A DNA stretch of 64,000 bases from Paludibacteraceae bacterium (lineage in GTDB: Bacteria > Bacteroidota > Bacteroidia > Bacteroidales > Paludibacteraceae): positions 44,311 through 108,310 of the forward strand of contig JAKSKZ010000006.1 in NCBI GenBank assembly GCA_024401475.1. Reading direction: 5' to 3'. The translations under genes were made by a program, and so were the position numbers. Below the pieces are notes generated by a model. It saw only the letters and a list, made by a program, of their open reading frames with translations. It ran no database searches and was not told where the DNA came from. Positions 55,144-63,853 of this stretch are shown here, piece after piece (within the stretch, counting starts at the first letter, position 1; each line of letters starts with the position of its first letter).

Positions 55144-55176
55144 GGTGGGAACTTTTAGTTCCCGCCTCTATTTTTA
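55144..55176 (+). terminator. Terminator after the HU/LysM gene pair
   Basis: GGTGGGAACT and AGTTCCCGCC form a 10-bp stem with a 3-base loop, followed by TCTATTTTT, just after the stop at 55126. Confidence 0.85.
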
Positions 55177-55250
55177 AGGAGATGGATGTATAATAGTTAT
55201 AAATGCCGTTAATAGATATTAATCTCCTAAAAAGCAAAATTCTATTTTTA

Positions 55251-55258
55251 TATATTTG
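55251..55258 (+). promoter_or_regulatory. -7 promoter element of the Bat operon
   Basis: TATATTTG matches TAnnTTTG and is placed 42 bases before the moxR start. No clear -33 TTTG is visible, so support is partial. Confidence 0.5.
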
Positions 55259-55299
55259 CATAGAAGAAAAAGAAATTTTAGAAAAAGTATAATAATATT

Positions 55300-56286
55300 A
55301 TGGTTGATTACGCAGTATTGAACGCAAGAATCGAACAACAAAGTTCTTTCGTTGATGCACTTGTAAAGGGCATGGATCAGGCTATCGTAGGCCAAAAACA
55401 TCTTGTTGAGTCATTGTTAATCGGTTTGCTTGCCGATGGTCACATTCTTTTGGAAGGTGTGCCAGGTTTGGCAAAGACATTAGCAATCAAGACATTGGGA
55501 GAGTTGATTAATGCTAATTATAGTCGTGTTCAGTTTACTCCCGACTTGTTGCCTGCCGATGTTATTGGTACTATGATTTATAGTCAAAAGTCAGAGGAAT
55601 TTAATATCAAGAAAGGTCCAATTTTTGCCAATTTGGTTCTTGCTGATGAGATTAACCGTGCCCCAGCCAAAGTACAGAGTGCATTGTTGGAGGCCATGCA
55701 AGAGCGTCAAGTGACAATCGGAGAGTCAACATTCAAATTGCCAAGCCCATTCTTGGTTATGGCAACACAAAACCCTGTTGAACAAGAGGGTACATATCCA
55801 CTTCCAGAGGCACAAGTTGACCGTTTCATGTTGAAGGTCATCATCACATATCCAAAGTTGGAAGAGGAGAAGTTGATTGTTCGTCAGAATATAAAGAGAG
55901 AGAAAGTACAAATCCAACCTATTTTGAAGCCAGAAGATATTTTGGAAGCTCGTAAGGTTGTACATGATGTGTATATGGACGAGAAGATTGAGCAATACAT
56001 TTGTGATATTGTTTTTGCAACTCGTTTCCCTAAGCAATATGGTCTTGGCCATTTGGAGGAGATGATTTCTTGTGGAGGTTCTCCTCGTGCTTCTATCAAT
56101 TTGGCACTTGCTTCAAGAGCATACGCATTTATCAAGCGTCGTGGCTATGTTATCCCAGAGGATGTGCGTGCTATCGCTCCTGATGTGTTGCGTCACCGTA
56201 TCGCCCTTACTTATGAGGCCGAGGCTAACAACATGACTACGGAAGAGATTATTAGCCAAATCCTTAATGCTGTCGTAGTTCCATAA
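55300..56286 (+). CDS. moxR: MoxR-family AAA+ ATPase
   Basis: A 328-residue ATPase. The Walker A region is GHILLEGVPGLAKTLAIK (about residues 47-64), Walker B is LVLADEINRAPAKVQSALLEAMQERQVT, and the sensor 1 part MATQNPVEQEGTYPLPEAQVDRF is typical. MoxR proteins act as chaperones that insert metals or activate von Willebrand-domain partners; the VWA genes batA and batB follow in the same operon. It is cytoplasmic and the first gene of the unit. Confidence 0.94.
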   Translation: MVDYAVLNARIEQQSSFVDALVKGMDQAIVGQKHLVESLLIGLLADGHILLEGVPGLAKTLAIKTLGELINANYSRVQFTPDLLPADVIGTMIYSQKSEEFNIKKGPIFANLVLADEINRAPAKVQSALLEAMQERQVTIGESTFKLPSPFLVMATQNPVEQEGTYPLPEAQVDRFMLKVIITYPKLEEEKLIVRQNIKREKVQIQPILKPEDILEARKVVHDVYMDEKIEQYICDIVFATRFPKQYGLGHLEEMISCGGSPRASINLALASRAYAFIKRRGYVIPEDVRAIAPDVLRHRIALTYEAEANNMTTEEIISQILNAVVVP

Positions 56287-56345
56287 TTGGTTGCGAGTAG
56301 TGGCATTCTTTGCCAAATAACATTTACTCATAAATCAAAATTAAT

Positions 56346-57212
56346 ATGGAAGCAAGCGATTTGATAAAGAAGGTCCGAAAGATTGAAATTAAGACTCGCG
56401 GACTTTCTAAGAATATTTTTGCAGGTGAGTATCACACAGCCTTCAAGGGTAGGGGTATGACCTTCTCTGAAGTGCGTGAGTACCAATATGGAGATGATAT
56501 CCGTAATATCGACTGGAATGTTACGGCTCGTTTCAATCGTCCTTATATCAAGGTGTTTGAGGAGGAGCGTGAAATGACAATGATGTTGCTTGTCGATGTC
56601 TCTGCCAGTGGCGATTTTGGTACGAAAGTTCAGATGAAGCGTGAACTGATGACGGAGGTGGCTGCGACATTGGCTTTTTCGGCCATACAGAACAACGATA
56701 AAATTGGGGTGATTCTTTTCTCCGACCGTATTGAGAAGTTTATTCCTCCTCAAAAAGGAAAGAAGCATGTACTCTATATCATCCGAGAATTATTAGGATT
56801 TGAACCTCAAAGCCATAAGACAGACATTTGTGGTGCATTGCAATATTTCACTAATGTGATTAAGAAACGCTGTACTGCTTTTATAATCTCCGATTTTATG
56901 GATCAAAATTATGAGAAGGCTATGATTATTGCCAATCGTAAGCATGATATGGCAGCCTTGCATATATATGACAAGCGAGAAACTCAACTCCCATCAATCG
57001 GTCTATTGAAGGTGAAAGATGCGGAGTCGGGGGCAGATTTGTGGGTGGACACTTCTGATAAGAAGTTGCGAAATGCTTATGAGGAGCATTGGCGCAAACG
57101 TCAGGAGGAGATCAAGCAGGTCTTTAACAAGAGTGGCGTTGATTCAGTGTCTATCTCGACGGACGATGATTATGTGAAGGCTTTGCTTAAGTTGTTCAGT
57201 TTTAGATCGTAA
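56346..57212 (+). CDS. DUF58 (VWA-like) protein
   Basis: A 288-residue soluble protein of the DUF58 family: GEYHTAFKGRGMTFSEVREYQYGDDIRNIDWNVTAR near the N-terminus, then a VWA-like domain with a MIDAS-type motif LLVDVSASGDFG (about residues 81-92). DUF58 genes are standard partners of MoxR ATPases, as here, where it is second in the operon. Function remains undefined; metal-dependent complex formation is likely. Confidence 0.9.
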   Translation: MEASDLIKKVRKIEIKTRGLSKNIFAGEYHTAFKGRGMTFSEVREYQYGDDIRNIDWNVTARFNRPYIKVFEEEREMTMMLLVDVSASGDFGTKVQMKRELMTEVAATLAFSAIQNNDKIGVILFSDRIEKFIPPQKGKKHVLYIIRELLGFEPQSHKTDICGALQYFTNVIKKRCTAFIISDFMDQNYEKAMIIANRKHDMAALHIYDKRETQLPSIGLLKVKDAESGADLWVDTSDKKLRNAYEEHWRKRQEEIKQVFNKSGVDSVSISTDDDYVKALLKLFSFRS

Positions 57213-57236
57213 GAGCATTATTCTAAATTTAGTAAA

Positions 57237-58238
57237 ATGGCAAAATTGAAATTCTTTTCGTCGTTGTTGCTCTTCCTACTTGTATCGGTAGGGGTGAATG
57301 CTCAATATCTTTCGGCTACGGCGACGATTGATTCCTCTTTTATAAAAATAGGTCAGCAGACCCAAATTCGTGTGGTGGTCGATGCCCCTCAAGGTGTTGA
57401 TTTTAGTTTCCCCGATATACATCAAGGCGACTCTTTGACATCGGGCGTTGAGTTGTTGATGGTCTCGAAGACGGATACTTCCATGTATAATGGCAAGTTT
57501 CGTTTCAAGAAGGACTATTTGGTGACTTCATTTGATACTGGCGTTTATCGTATTCCTCCGTTTTTTATGACTTTGAAGGATGGTACGAGGTCTCAGACAA
57601 ACGAGTTGAGCTTGGAGGTGGTCAATATTGACAGAGAAATAGTGGATGGGAAATTTGAGGATATCAAAGATTTGATGGAGATTCCTTTCGACTTCGTTCA
57701 TTTTATAAAGGTGTTGATTCTCCTTTTGTTTATAGTCCTTGCATTGGCAAGCATTGCTTACTATGCGTACAATTATTGGAAGAAGCATAATGAGAAGCCA
57801 GAGCCGGTTATAGTCGAGCCAGAACGTGTTTACAAACCTCATGAGATTGCGTTGATGGAGCTTGACCGTATCAAAGCGGATAAGATTTGGAATTCTGGTC
57901 AATACAAACAGTATTATACGGAATTGACAGACACGTTGCGTGAATATCTTAGTAAGCGCTTCTCTATCTCGGCTTGGGAGATGACTTCTGCCGAAATTTT
58001 GGATGAGTTGCAATACAAAGAGGAGGCTTATTCTATTTGCGATAAGTTAAAGCAGATTTTCTCGGTTTCGGATATGGTGAAATTTGCAAAAATGGAACCT
58101 GATTCTGAAACGTGTACGTTGAGCCTTGTTAATGGCTATTTTGTTGTTAACCAGACGATTGTACAAGAGCCTGTCGCTTTGGATTTGAAGTCGGCAGAGC
58201 AGCCTCAGTCAGAAATCAAAACTGTGTCTGAAAATTAA
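57237..58238 (+). CDS. Bat-operon membrane protein of unknown function
   Basis: A 333-residue protein with a signal peptide (ends about residue 22, VNAQ), a periplasmic beta-sandwich-like region (GVNAQ... NELSLEVVN), a central membrane helix at about residues 158-178 (VLILLLFIVLALASIAYYAY), and a C-terminal cytosolic part (ELTDTLREYLSKRFSISAWEMTS). The C-terminal half resembles the DUF4381-like or BatD C-terminal region. It sits between the DUF58 and BatA genes. The precise role is unknown; it is probably part of the Bat membrane complex. Confidence 0.8.
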   Translation: MAKLKFFSSLLLFLLVSVGVNAQYLSATATIDSSFIKIGQQTQIRVVVDAPQGVDFSFPDIHQGDSLTSGVELLMVSKTDTSMYNGKFRFKKDYLVTSFDTGVYRIPPFFMTLKDGTRSQTNELSLEVVNIDREIVDGKFEDIKDLMEIPFDFVHFIKVLILLLFIVLALASIAYYAYNYWKKHNEKPEPVIVEPERVYKPHEIALMELDRIKADKIWNSGQYKQYYTELTDTLREYLSKRFSISAWEMTSAEILDELQYKEEAYSICDKLKQIFSVSDMVKFAKMEPDSETCTLSLVNGYFVVNQTIVQEPVALDLKSAEQPQSEIKTVSEN

Positions 58239-58268
58239 GATTTTGGATTAAAAAATAAATTGTTCAAG

Positions 58269-59255
58269 ATGGAATTTGAAAGTCCTGGATATTTATATCT
58301 GTTGTTGGTGTTAGTGCCGATGATTGCATGGTATGTGTGGAAAAGAAAACACACAACCGCCAGCTTGCAGATCTCTAATACAGATGTATTCTTGTCTGTG
58401 CCAAAGAGTTACAAGTATTATATTCTACATCTCCCATTTGTTCTTAGATTGGCAGCGTTGGCTCTTTTGATTGTAGCCTTAGCTCGTCCTCAGACAACGA
58501 ATAACAAGGTGAATAGAAATGTTGAGGGTATCGATATTGTCATGGCAATGGATATCTCCAAAAGTATGATAGCCCAAGACTTGAAGCCCGATCGTTTGGA
58601 GGCGGCTAAGAAAGTGGGTGCAGAATTTGTGGCATCTCGCCCCAATGATAACATTGGTGTTGTTGTTTTTTCGGGTGCTAGTTTCACGTTGACTCCATTG
58701 ACAACAGACAAGACGGCTATCGTTTCCATGATGAATACGATCAACAGTGATATGGTCGACGTCGGAGGAACGGCTATCGGTATGGGTTTGGCAAACGCCG
58801 TAAATAGAATCAAGGATAGTCAAGCAAAGTCTAAAGTGATTATTTTGTTGACGGATGGTTCTAACAATGCAGGTGAAATTGATCCGCTTACTGCGGCAGA
58901 GTTGGCTAAAACTTTTGGTGTCAGAGTATATACGATTGGAGTCGGAACGAAGGGGATGGCTCCGTTCCCTGTACAAACTCCATTTGGTATTCGCATGGAG
59001 ATGATGCAGGTTGATATAGACGAGGCCACTTTGCAGCAAATATCAAATACTACGGACGGTGCTTATTTCCGTGCTACGGATAATAAGTCATTGGCTAATA
59101 TTTATAAGGAAATTGATAAATTGGAGAAGACGAAAATATTGGTTGAAGAGTATACATCCAAGTCGGAAGAATACCTTCCTTGGTTGTTCGGTGCATTGAT
59201 TTTGCTACTTTGTGAAATCTTGCTTCGTATGACAGTCCTTCGTCATAACCCATAA
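58269..59255 (+). CDS. batA: BatA: membrane-anchored von Willebrand factor A protein
   Basis: A 328-residue protein with an N-terminal membrane helix (about residues 8-23, YLYLLLVLVPMIAWYVW), a second hydrophobic segment, a VWA domain with MIDAS motif MDISKSM and later LLTDGSNNAGEI, and a C-terminal membrane helix (WLFGALILLLCEILL). I chose ATG 58269 over the TTG at 58260. Bat proteins have been linked to aerotolerance and stress in Bacteroides and Leptospira, with mixed evidence. It is followed 18 bases later by batB. Confidence 0.9.
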   Translation: MEFESPGYLYLLLVLVPMIAWYVWKRKHTTASLQISNTDVFLSVPKSYKYYILHLPFVLRLAALALLIVALARPQTTNNKVNRNVEGIDIVMAMDISKSMIAQDLKPDRLEAAKKVGAEFVASRPNDNIGVVVFSGASFTLTPLTTDKTAIVSMMNTINSDMVDVGGTAIGMGLANAVNRIKDSQAKSKVIILLTDGSNNAGEIDPLTAAELAKTFGVRVYTIGVGTKGMAPFPVQTPFGIRMEMMQVDIDEATLQQISNTTDGAYFRATDNKSLANIYKEIDKLEKTKILVEEYTSKSEEYLPWLFGALILLLCEILLRMTVLRHNP

Positions 59256-59273
59256 TTAAAACTGATTGTAGAT

Positions 59274-60296
59274 ATGTTTAGATTTGCAAATCCGGAATAT
59301 TTATATCTGTTGATCATTATTCCGATATTGATTCTGGCCTTCTTTTTCTATCGATATAGAAGGGCTTCATATTTGAAGAGCTTTGGTGAAAATAGTTTGG
59401 TCAAAATGCTTATGCCGAGTGTTTCGTCGGCTCGTCCTATTGTGAAGTTCGCTTTCTTCTCTTTGGCGTTGGCTGCAATAATTGTGGCATTGGCAGAACC
59501 TCAGATAGGTGCTAAAAAGGAGTCTGTAAAGCGCAAGGGTGTTGAAGTGATGGTGGCGCTTGATATTTCAAATTCGATGATGGCTGAGGATGTTGTTCCA
59601 AATCGTTTGGAGCGTTCCAAGCAGATTCTTTTGAAGATGATAGACAATATGAACAATGACAAGTTGGGCGTTGTCGTTTTTGCGGGAGATGCTTTTGTTC
59701 AGTTGCCGATGACAGGTGATTACAAGTCTGCTAAATTGTTCATTTCCTCCATATCCACTTCTATGGTTTCTCGTCAAGGTACGGCGATAGGCAAAGCCGT
59801 AGATATATGTGCACGTTCTTTTTCTGATAGGGAGAATGTGGGACGCTCTATCATTATTATCACAGATGGAGAGAACCATGAGGATGATGCTGTTGCTTCT
59901 GCACAAAAGGCGGTGGAGCAGGGTATCCAAGTGAATGTGGTTGGTATAGGTAAACCTGAAGGTTCATTGATACCATTGAGTCCGGGAAGCAACGATTATA
60001 AGAAAGACCGTTCAGGAAATCCTGTCGTTTCTAAATTGAACGAGCAGATGGGACAGAATATAGCGGAGGCCGGAAATGGCATATATGTTCGTGCTGACAA
60101 TTCCAATGGTGCATTGAACGAGTTGAATTCCAATTTGGAGAAGTTGTCTTCTGGTGATATTGAGGCGGAGGTCTATTCTGCGTTCAATGAGCAGTTCCAA
60201 ATTTGCCTTTGGATTGCATTGGTGCTTTTATTATTGGAGTTCTGTCTCTTGGAAAAGAAAAATAAGTTGTTTTCTAATGTTAAATTGTTTGAGTGA
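59274..60296 (+). CDS. batB: BatB: membrane-anchored von Willebrand factor A protein
   Basis: A 340-residue paralogue of BatA: N-terminal helices (YLYLLIIIPILILAFFFYRY and FAFFSLALAAIIVALAEPQ), a VWA domain with MIDAS ALDISNSMMAEDVVPNRLER and IIITDGENHEDDAV, and a C-terminal membrane helix (ICLWIALVLLLLEFCLLE). Its stop overlaps the batC start (TGATG). It probably pairs with BatA in the membrane, activated by the MoxR ATPase. Confidence 0.92.
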   Translation: MFRFANPEYLYLLIIIPILILAFFFYRYRRASYLKSFGENSLVKMLMPSVSSARPIVKFAFFSLALAAIIVALAEPQIGAKKESVKRKGVEVMVALDISNSMMAEDVVPNRLERSKQILLKMIDNMNNDKLGVVVFAGDAFVQLPMTGDYKSAKLFISSISTSMVSRQGTAIGKAVDICARSFSDRENVGRSIIIITDGENHEDDAVASAQKAVEQGIQVNVVGIGKPEGSLIPLSPGSNDYKKDRSGNPVVSKLNEQMGQNIAEAGNGIYVRADNSNGALNELNSNLEKLSSGDIEAEVYSAFNEQFQICLWIALVLLLLEFCLLEKKNKLFSNVKLFE

Positions 60297-61015
60297 TGAA
60301 TTTGAGTGAATTTATAAGAGAAGGTTTTTCAAACAAGTTGCTCATCGGCTTGTTCTTGTGGGCTTGCGCCCCTTCTGTTTCTTTCTCACAAGATGAAAAC
60401 AATTTGATTGATGAAGGAAATAGTTCTTATGAGCATAAAATGTATGACCAGGCAGTTTCAAAATATGATGAGGCTTTGAAACAACAAGGTAAGTTTGGCG
60501 ACATTGCATCTTATAATAAGGGAAATGCTCTTTATAGGAAGGGGGATTACAAGGGGGCTGTTGAGTCGTATGAGCGTGCCGCAAAATCTGTTCCCGATCA
60601 AGATCCTAAAAAGATGGGTCAGATATATCACAATATAGGTGATTCCTATCTTCAACAAAAGGATTATGGGAATAGTTATCAGGCATTTAAGCAGTCGTTG
60701 AGATATAATCCTAATGATGAGGAGACTCGTTATAATTTGGCTTATGTGAAACGTCTGTTGGAACAGCAGCAACAGCAACAACAACAGCAGCAGCAACAGC
60801 AACAAAATCAAGATCAGAATCAAGATCAAAATAATAAGGATCAAGATGATAAAAAGGATCAAAATCAAGATGAGCAGCAACAACAGAATAATCAACAGCA
60901 GATGTCTAAGGAGAATGCTGAGCAAATCTTGAAGGCTTTGGAGGAGGATGAAAAGGAACATCAAAAGGATAAGAAGATGGACGCAAAGAAGTATAACGTA
61001 GAGAAAGATTGGTAA
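60296..61015 (+). CDS. batC: BatC: TPR protein with polyglutamine tail
   Basis: A 239-residue protein begun at ATG 60296, overlapping the batB stop. An N-terminal hydrophobic segment (LLIGLFLWACAPSVSFS) looks like a signal or anchor. Residues ~30-150 carry three TPR-like repeats (AVSKYDEALKQQGKFGDIASYN; GAVESYERAAKSVPDQD; NSYQAFKQSLRYNPNDEE). A run of about 16 glutamines starts near residue 155, followed by an Asn/Asp/Gln/Lys-rich stretch and a charged helical end. The CAG/CAA run lies at about 60763-60805. Confidence 0.88.
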   Translation: MNLSEFIREGFSNKLLIGLFLWACAPSVSFSQDENNLIDEGNSSYEHKMYDQAVSKYDEALKQQGKFGDIASYNKGNALYRKGDYKGAVESYERAAKSVPDQDPKKMGQIYHNIGDSYLQQKDYGNSYQAFKQSLRYNPNDEETRYNLAYVKRLLEQQQQQQQQQQQQQQNQDQNQDQNNKDQDDKKDQNQDEQQQQNNQQQMSKENAEQILKALEEDEKEHQKDKKMDAKKYNVEKDW

Positions 61016-61068
61016 TACTCTTCCGTAGGTATTTGTTCTAAAACTGCGGTTTCATCGGCTTTTTTGTT

Positions 61069-61076
61069 TACTTTTG
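61069..61076 (+). promoter_or_regulatory. Possible internal promoter -7 element before batD
   Basis: TACTTTTG matches TAnnTTTG in the 85-base gap between batC and batD, 25 bases before batD. A -33 element is not evident. Confidence 0.4.
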
Positions 61077-61100
61077 CAAATAATATAGAGATTTCGTTAT

Positions 61101-62954
61101 ATGAAACGTATAGTTTTTTTTATATTCTTGTTGTTATCCGTTATATCTGCGCATGCAGAGGAAGCGGTTCAATTTGTCGCATCTACATCTAATATCGTGG
61201 CTGTAGGTCAGCGTTTTAAGGTGGTTTTCTCTTTGAAGAATGGTAGTGCGGATAACATTCAAGTGGCAGATTTTGATGAGGCATTTGAAGTGTTGATGGG
61301 TCCGAATGTTTCTCGCGGAAAGAGTATTTCCATGATTAATGGTCAGACCACGGTCACTGAAAATTCAGCTTACACTTATATCCTTTCTCCTAAAAAGGAA
61401 GGAACATTTACAATTGCTCCCGCAAGAGTGACGGTAAATGGCAAGACGTATATGTCAAATGCTTTGACTGTAAAGGTTTTGCCTGCAGAAAGCAATCCTC
61501 AAGGCGGAACGGCTCAGCAACAAGCAAGGGGCGGTAATGCGAATACTCAGCAACAAGTCGGTGTCTCAGACAATGATCTTTTCGTGAAAACAGAATTGTC
61601 TAGGACTAAGGTTTATGAGCAAGAACAGATAATAGCAACGATAAGACTCTATTATAGAGCGAATGTCAGAAGCCTTGATGAGGTGAAGCTTCCTGAATTT
61701 AAAGGATGCATTGCTCAAGAGATTGAGTTGAACGACGATCAAAAATATGGCATGGATGCCGTAAATGGTAAGAACTATAAGACGGTCATCTTGAAGCAGA
61801 TGGTTCTCTTCCCACAAAAGAGTGGAAAGCTAAAGATTGAGAGTGGAAAACTTTCTGCAATCGTTCAAGTACCTGTTACCAATCAGCGTCGTGGAGGAAT
61901 TTTTGATGATTTCTTCTCTTCTTATGCGGATGTGAAGAAGCCGTTGAATGTTCCAGGAGTCACAATTGATGTTATGCCTTTGCCTGAAGTTGGCAAGCCT
62001 GCTGATTTTAGCGGAGCTGTTGGTGATTTCCAATTGTCTTCGAATCTTACAAATGACCATGTGAAGGCAAACGAGGCTGTCAATTTGAAATTGAAGATTT
62101 CGGGTACTGGTAATTTGAAATATTTAAAGACGCCAGAGCTCAAGTTCCCTCAAGATTTTGAAGTATATGATCCCAAGACCGATACGAAACAAAGTATTAC
62201 GAAGAATGGCGTGTCTGGATCAAAGAGTGTTGAGTATATAGCGATTCCTCGTTACGACGGAGAGTTTAATATTCCTGCGGTTTCATTCTCTTATTTCGAT
62301 GTTAAGACTAAGAAATATAAGACGTTAACTTCTCCTGAATATACACTGACGGTTGAGAAGGGGGACGCTCCAGCTGCTGGCCCTGTCGTTTCTAACTATT
62401 CCAACAAGCAGAACGTGAAGATGTTGGATAAGGATTTACGTTATGTAAATACAAAAGATTTGGCATTACAGGAGAAGGGGGATTTCTTTTATGCATCTAC
62501 TTCTTATTGGATGGCGTTGTTGATTCCTTTAATGTTGTCTATTGCCGCGTTCTTTGCCTATAAGAAATATTTGTCAGATAATTCAGACCTTGTTCTTGTC
62601 AAGAATAAACGAGCTAACAAGCAGGCGAAGAAACGCTTGAAAGTTGCTGAGTCTCATATAGCGTCCGATAACAAGTCGGCATTCTACGAAGAGGTCGTAA
62701 AGGCAATGTGGGGTTACGTGGGAGATAAGTTAAACATCTCGGTTTCTGATTTGAGTCGTGACAATGTTGAAAGTGAGTTGAAGGAACATTCGGTCTCTTC
62801 TGATACGATTGCGAACTTCATCAAGTTGATTGATAAGTGCGAGTTTGCTCGTTATGCACCAAGTCAACAGGCTAACGCTTTGAATGTGATATATGAGGAG
62901 GCTTCCAATATAATTGAAAAGTTGGAGCAAGAGGTAACTGCTATCAAAGCATAA
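61101..62954 (+). CDS. batD: BatD family protein (oxygen-tolerance/BatD)
   Basis: A 617-residue exported membrane protein. A signal peptide (about residues 1-19, ending AHA) leads into several Ig-like periplasmic domains (residues ~20-440) with the family blocks VGQRFKVVFSLKNGSADNI, FTIAPARVTVNGKTY and SGTGNLKYLKTPELKFPQDFEVYDPK. A Gly/Gln-rich linker is near 135-160. A membrane helix at about 469-488 (WMALLIPLMLSIAAFFAY) precedes a cytosolic C-terminal helical region. It is a typical BatD, and the TPR protein BatE follows 80 bases downstream. Confidence 0.92.
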   Translation: MKRIVFFIFLLLSVISAHAEEAVQFVASTSNIVAVGQRFKVVFSLKNGSADNIQVADFDEAFEVLMGPNVSRGKSISMINGQTTVTENSAYTYILSPKKEGTFTIAPARVTVNGKTYMSNALTVKVLPAESNPQGGTAQQQARGGNANTQQQVGVSDNDLFVKTELSRTKVYEQEQIIATIRLYYRANVRSLDEVKLPEFKGCIAQEIELNDDQKYGMDAVNGKNYKTVILKQMVLFPQKSGKLKIESGKLSAIVQVPVTNQRRGGIFDDFFSSYADVKKPLNVPGVTIDVMPLPEVGKPADFSGAVGDFQLSSNLTNDHVKANEAVNLKLKISGTGNLKYLKTPELKFPQDFEVYDPKTDTKQSITKNGVSGSKSVEYIAIPRYDGEFNIPAVSFSYFDVKTKKYKTLTSPEYTLTVEKGDAPAAGPVVSNYSNKQNVKMLDKDLRYVNTKDLALQEKGDFFYASTSYWMALLIPLMLSIAAFFAYKKYLSDNSDLVLVKNKRANKQAKKRLKVAESHIASDNKSAFYEEVVKAMWGYVGDKLNISVSDLSRDNVESELKEHSVSSDTIANFIKLIDKCEFARYAPSQQANALNVIYEEASNIIEKLEQEVTAIKA

Positions 62955-63034
62955 TTTGTTAAACGGGAATTTATAGATAAGTCGAAAGGGTAGGTTTGTG
63001 TGGCCTGACTCTAAAACAATAAAAAAAGAAGAAG

Positions 63035-63793
63035 ATGAAAAGATTTTTCATATTGTTGGTTTCAGTTATGGCGGTTGTTTTTTCGTCGTTTGCTGTTGTG
63101 CCAACTTCTGATTTCACGAAAGCCAATGCAGCTTATGGCGTGCAAGACTATGAGGGGGCAGCCAACCAATACGAGGATATTTTAAAGCGTGGTTCCGAAT
63201 CATCTGCGCTCTATTATAATTTGGGTTGTGCTTACTTCAAATTAGGCAAGTTGGCTCCGTCGATTTTGAATTTCGAGCGTGCACTTTTGTTGGAGCCAGG
63301 CAATGATGACGTATTGGCGAATCTGGAGATGGCTAGGTCAAAAGTGGTGGATGAGATTGACCCTGTTGATCGATTCTTCATGATGCGCATTTATGATTCC
63401 ATATGCAATTGGATTTCATCTGATGCATGGGCCTATTGGAGCCTTTGTTTCTTCTATGTCTTTTTGATTATGGCAGGCTTGTTCTTCTTTTCGCACGTCT
63501 CTATGTTGAAGAAAGTGGCTTTCTTTACGGGAGTACTCGCTATTCTTTTGACGGTGGCGACAATGGCTTTTGCCTCAAGTTCGAAATCGAAGGCTACATC
63601 TCACGATTATGCCATTGTATTCGAATCTACAGTCACGGTGAAGGGTTCCCCAGAAGATGCGGGAAAAGATGTCTTTGTTTTGCATGAGGGAACAAAGGTG
63701 AAAGTAAGGAGAGCGTATAACAAGTGGTTTGAAATCCAATTGGCCGATGGGCGTGTTGGTTGGTTGAAAGAGACGGCTGCTGAACGTATTTGA
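63035..63793 (+). CDS. batE: BatE: TPR and SH3-like domain protein
   Basis: A 252-residue protein: signal peptide (about residues 1-20), TPR repeats (AAYGVQDYEGAANQYEDILK; SALYYNLGCAYFKLGKLAPS; NFERALLLEPGNDDVLANLE), two membrane helices (about residues 131-155 and 160-178), and a C-terminal bacterial SH3-like domain (TVTVKGSPEDAGKDVFVLHEGTKV...GRVGWLKETA). It is the last gene of the Bat operon, followed by a strong terminator. Confidence 0.92.
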   Translation: MKRFFILLVSVMAVVFSSFAVVPTSDFTKANAAYGVQDYEGAANQYEDILKRGSESSALYYNLGCAYFKLGKLAPSILNFERALLLEPGNDDVLANLEMARSKVVDEIDPVDRFFMMRIYDSICNWISSDAWAYWSLCFFYVFLIMAGLFFFSHVSMLKKVAFFTGVLAILLTVATMAFASSSKSKATSHDYAIVFESTVTVKGSPEDAGKDVFVLHEGTKVKVRRAYNKWFEIQLADGRVGWLKETAAERI

Positions 63794-63818
63794 TAAGTTA
63801 GTTCTTTCTATGTATATA

Positions 63819-63853
63819 ATGCCCTTGGAATTGATATTTCAAGGGCATTTTTT
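63819..63853 (+). terminator. Terminator of the Bat operon
   Basis: AATGCCCTTG and CAAGGGCATT form a 10-bp stem with an AT loop, followed by TTTTTT, 26 bases after the batE stop. Confidence 0.9.

Noticed and set aside
60458..60964. 168-codon minus-strand ORF opposite batC, rich in Leu/Ile
   Set aside because: It is the antisense reading of the CAG/CAA and GAT-rich repeats of batC; a Leu/Ile homopolymer-like protein is not credible.
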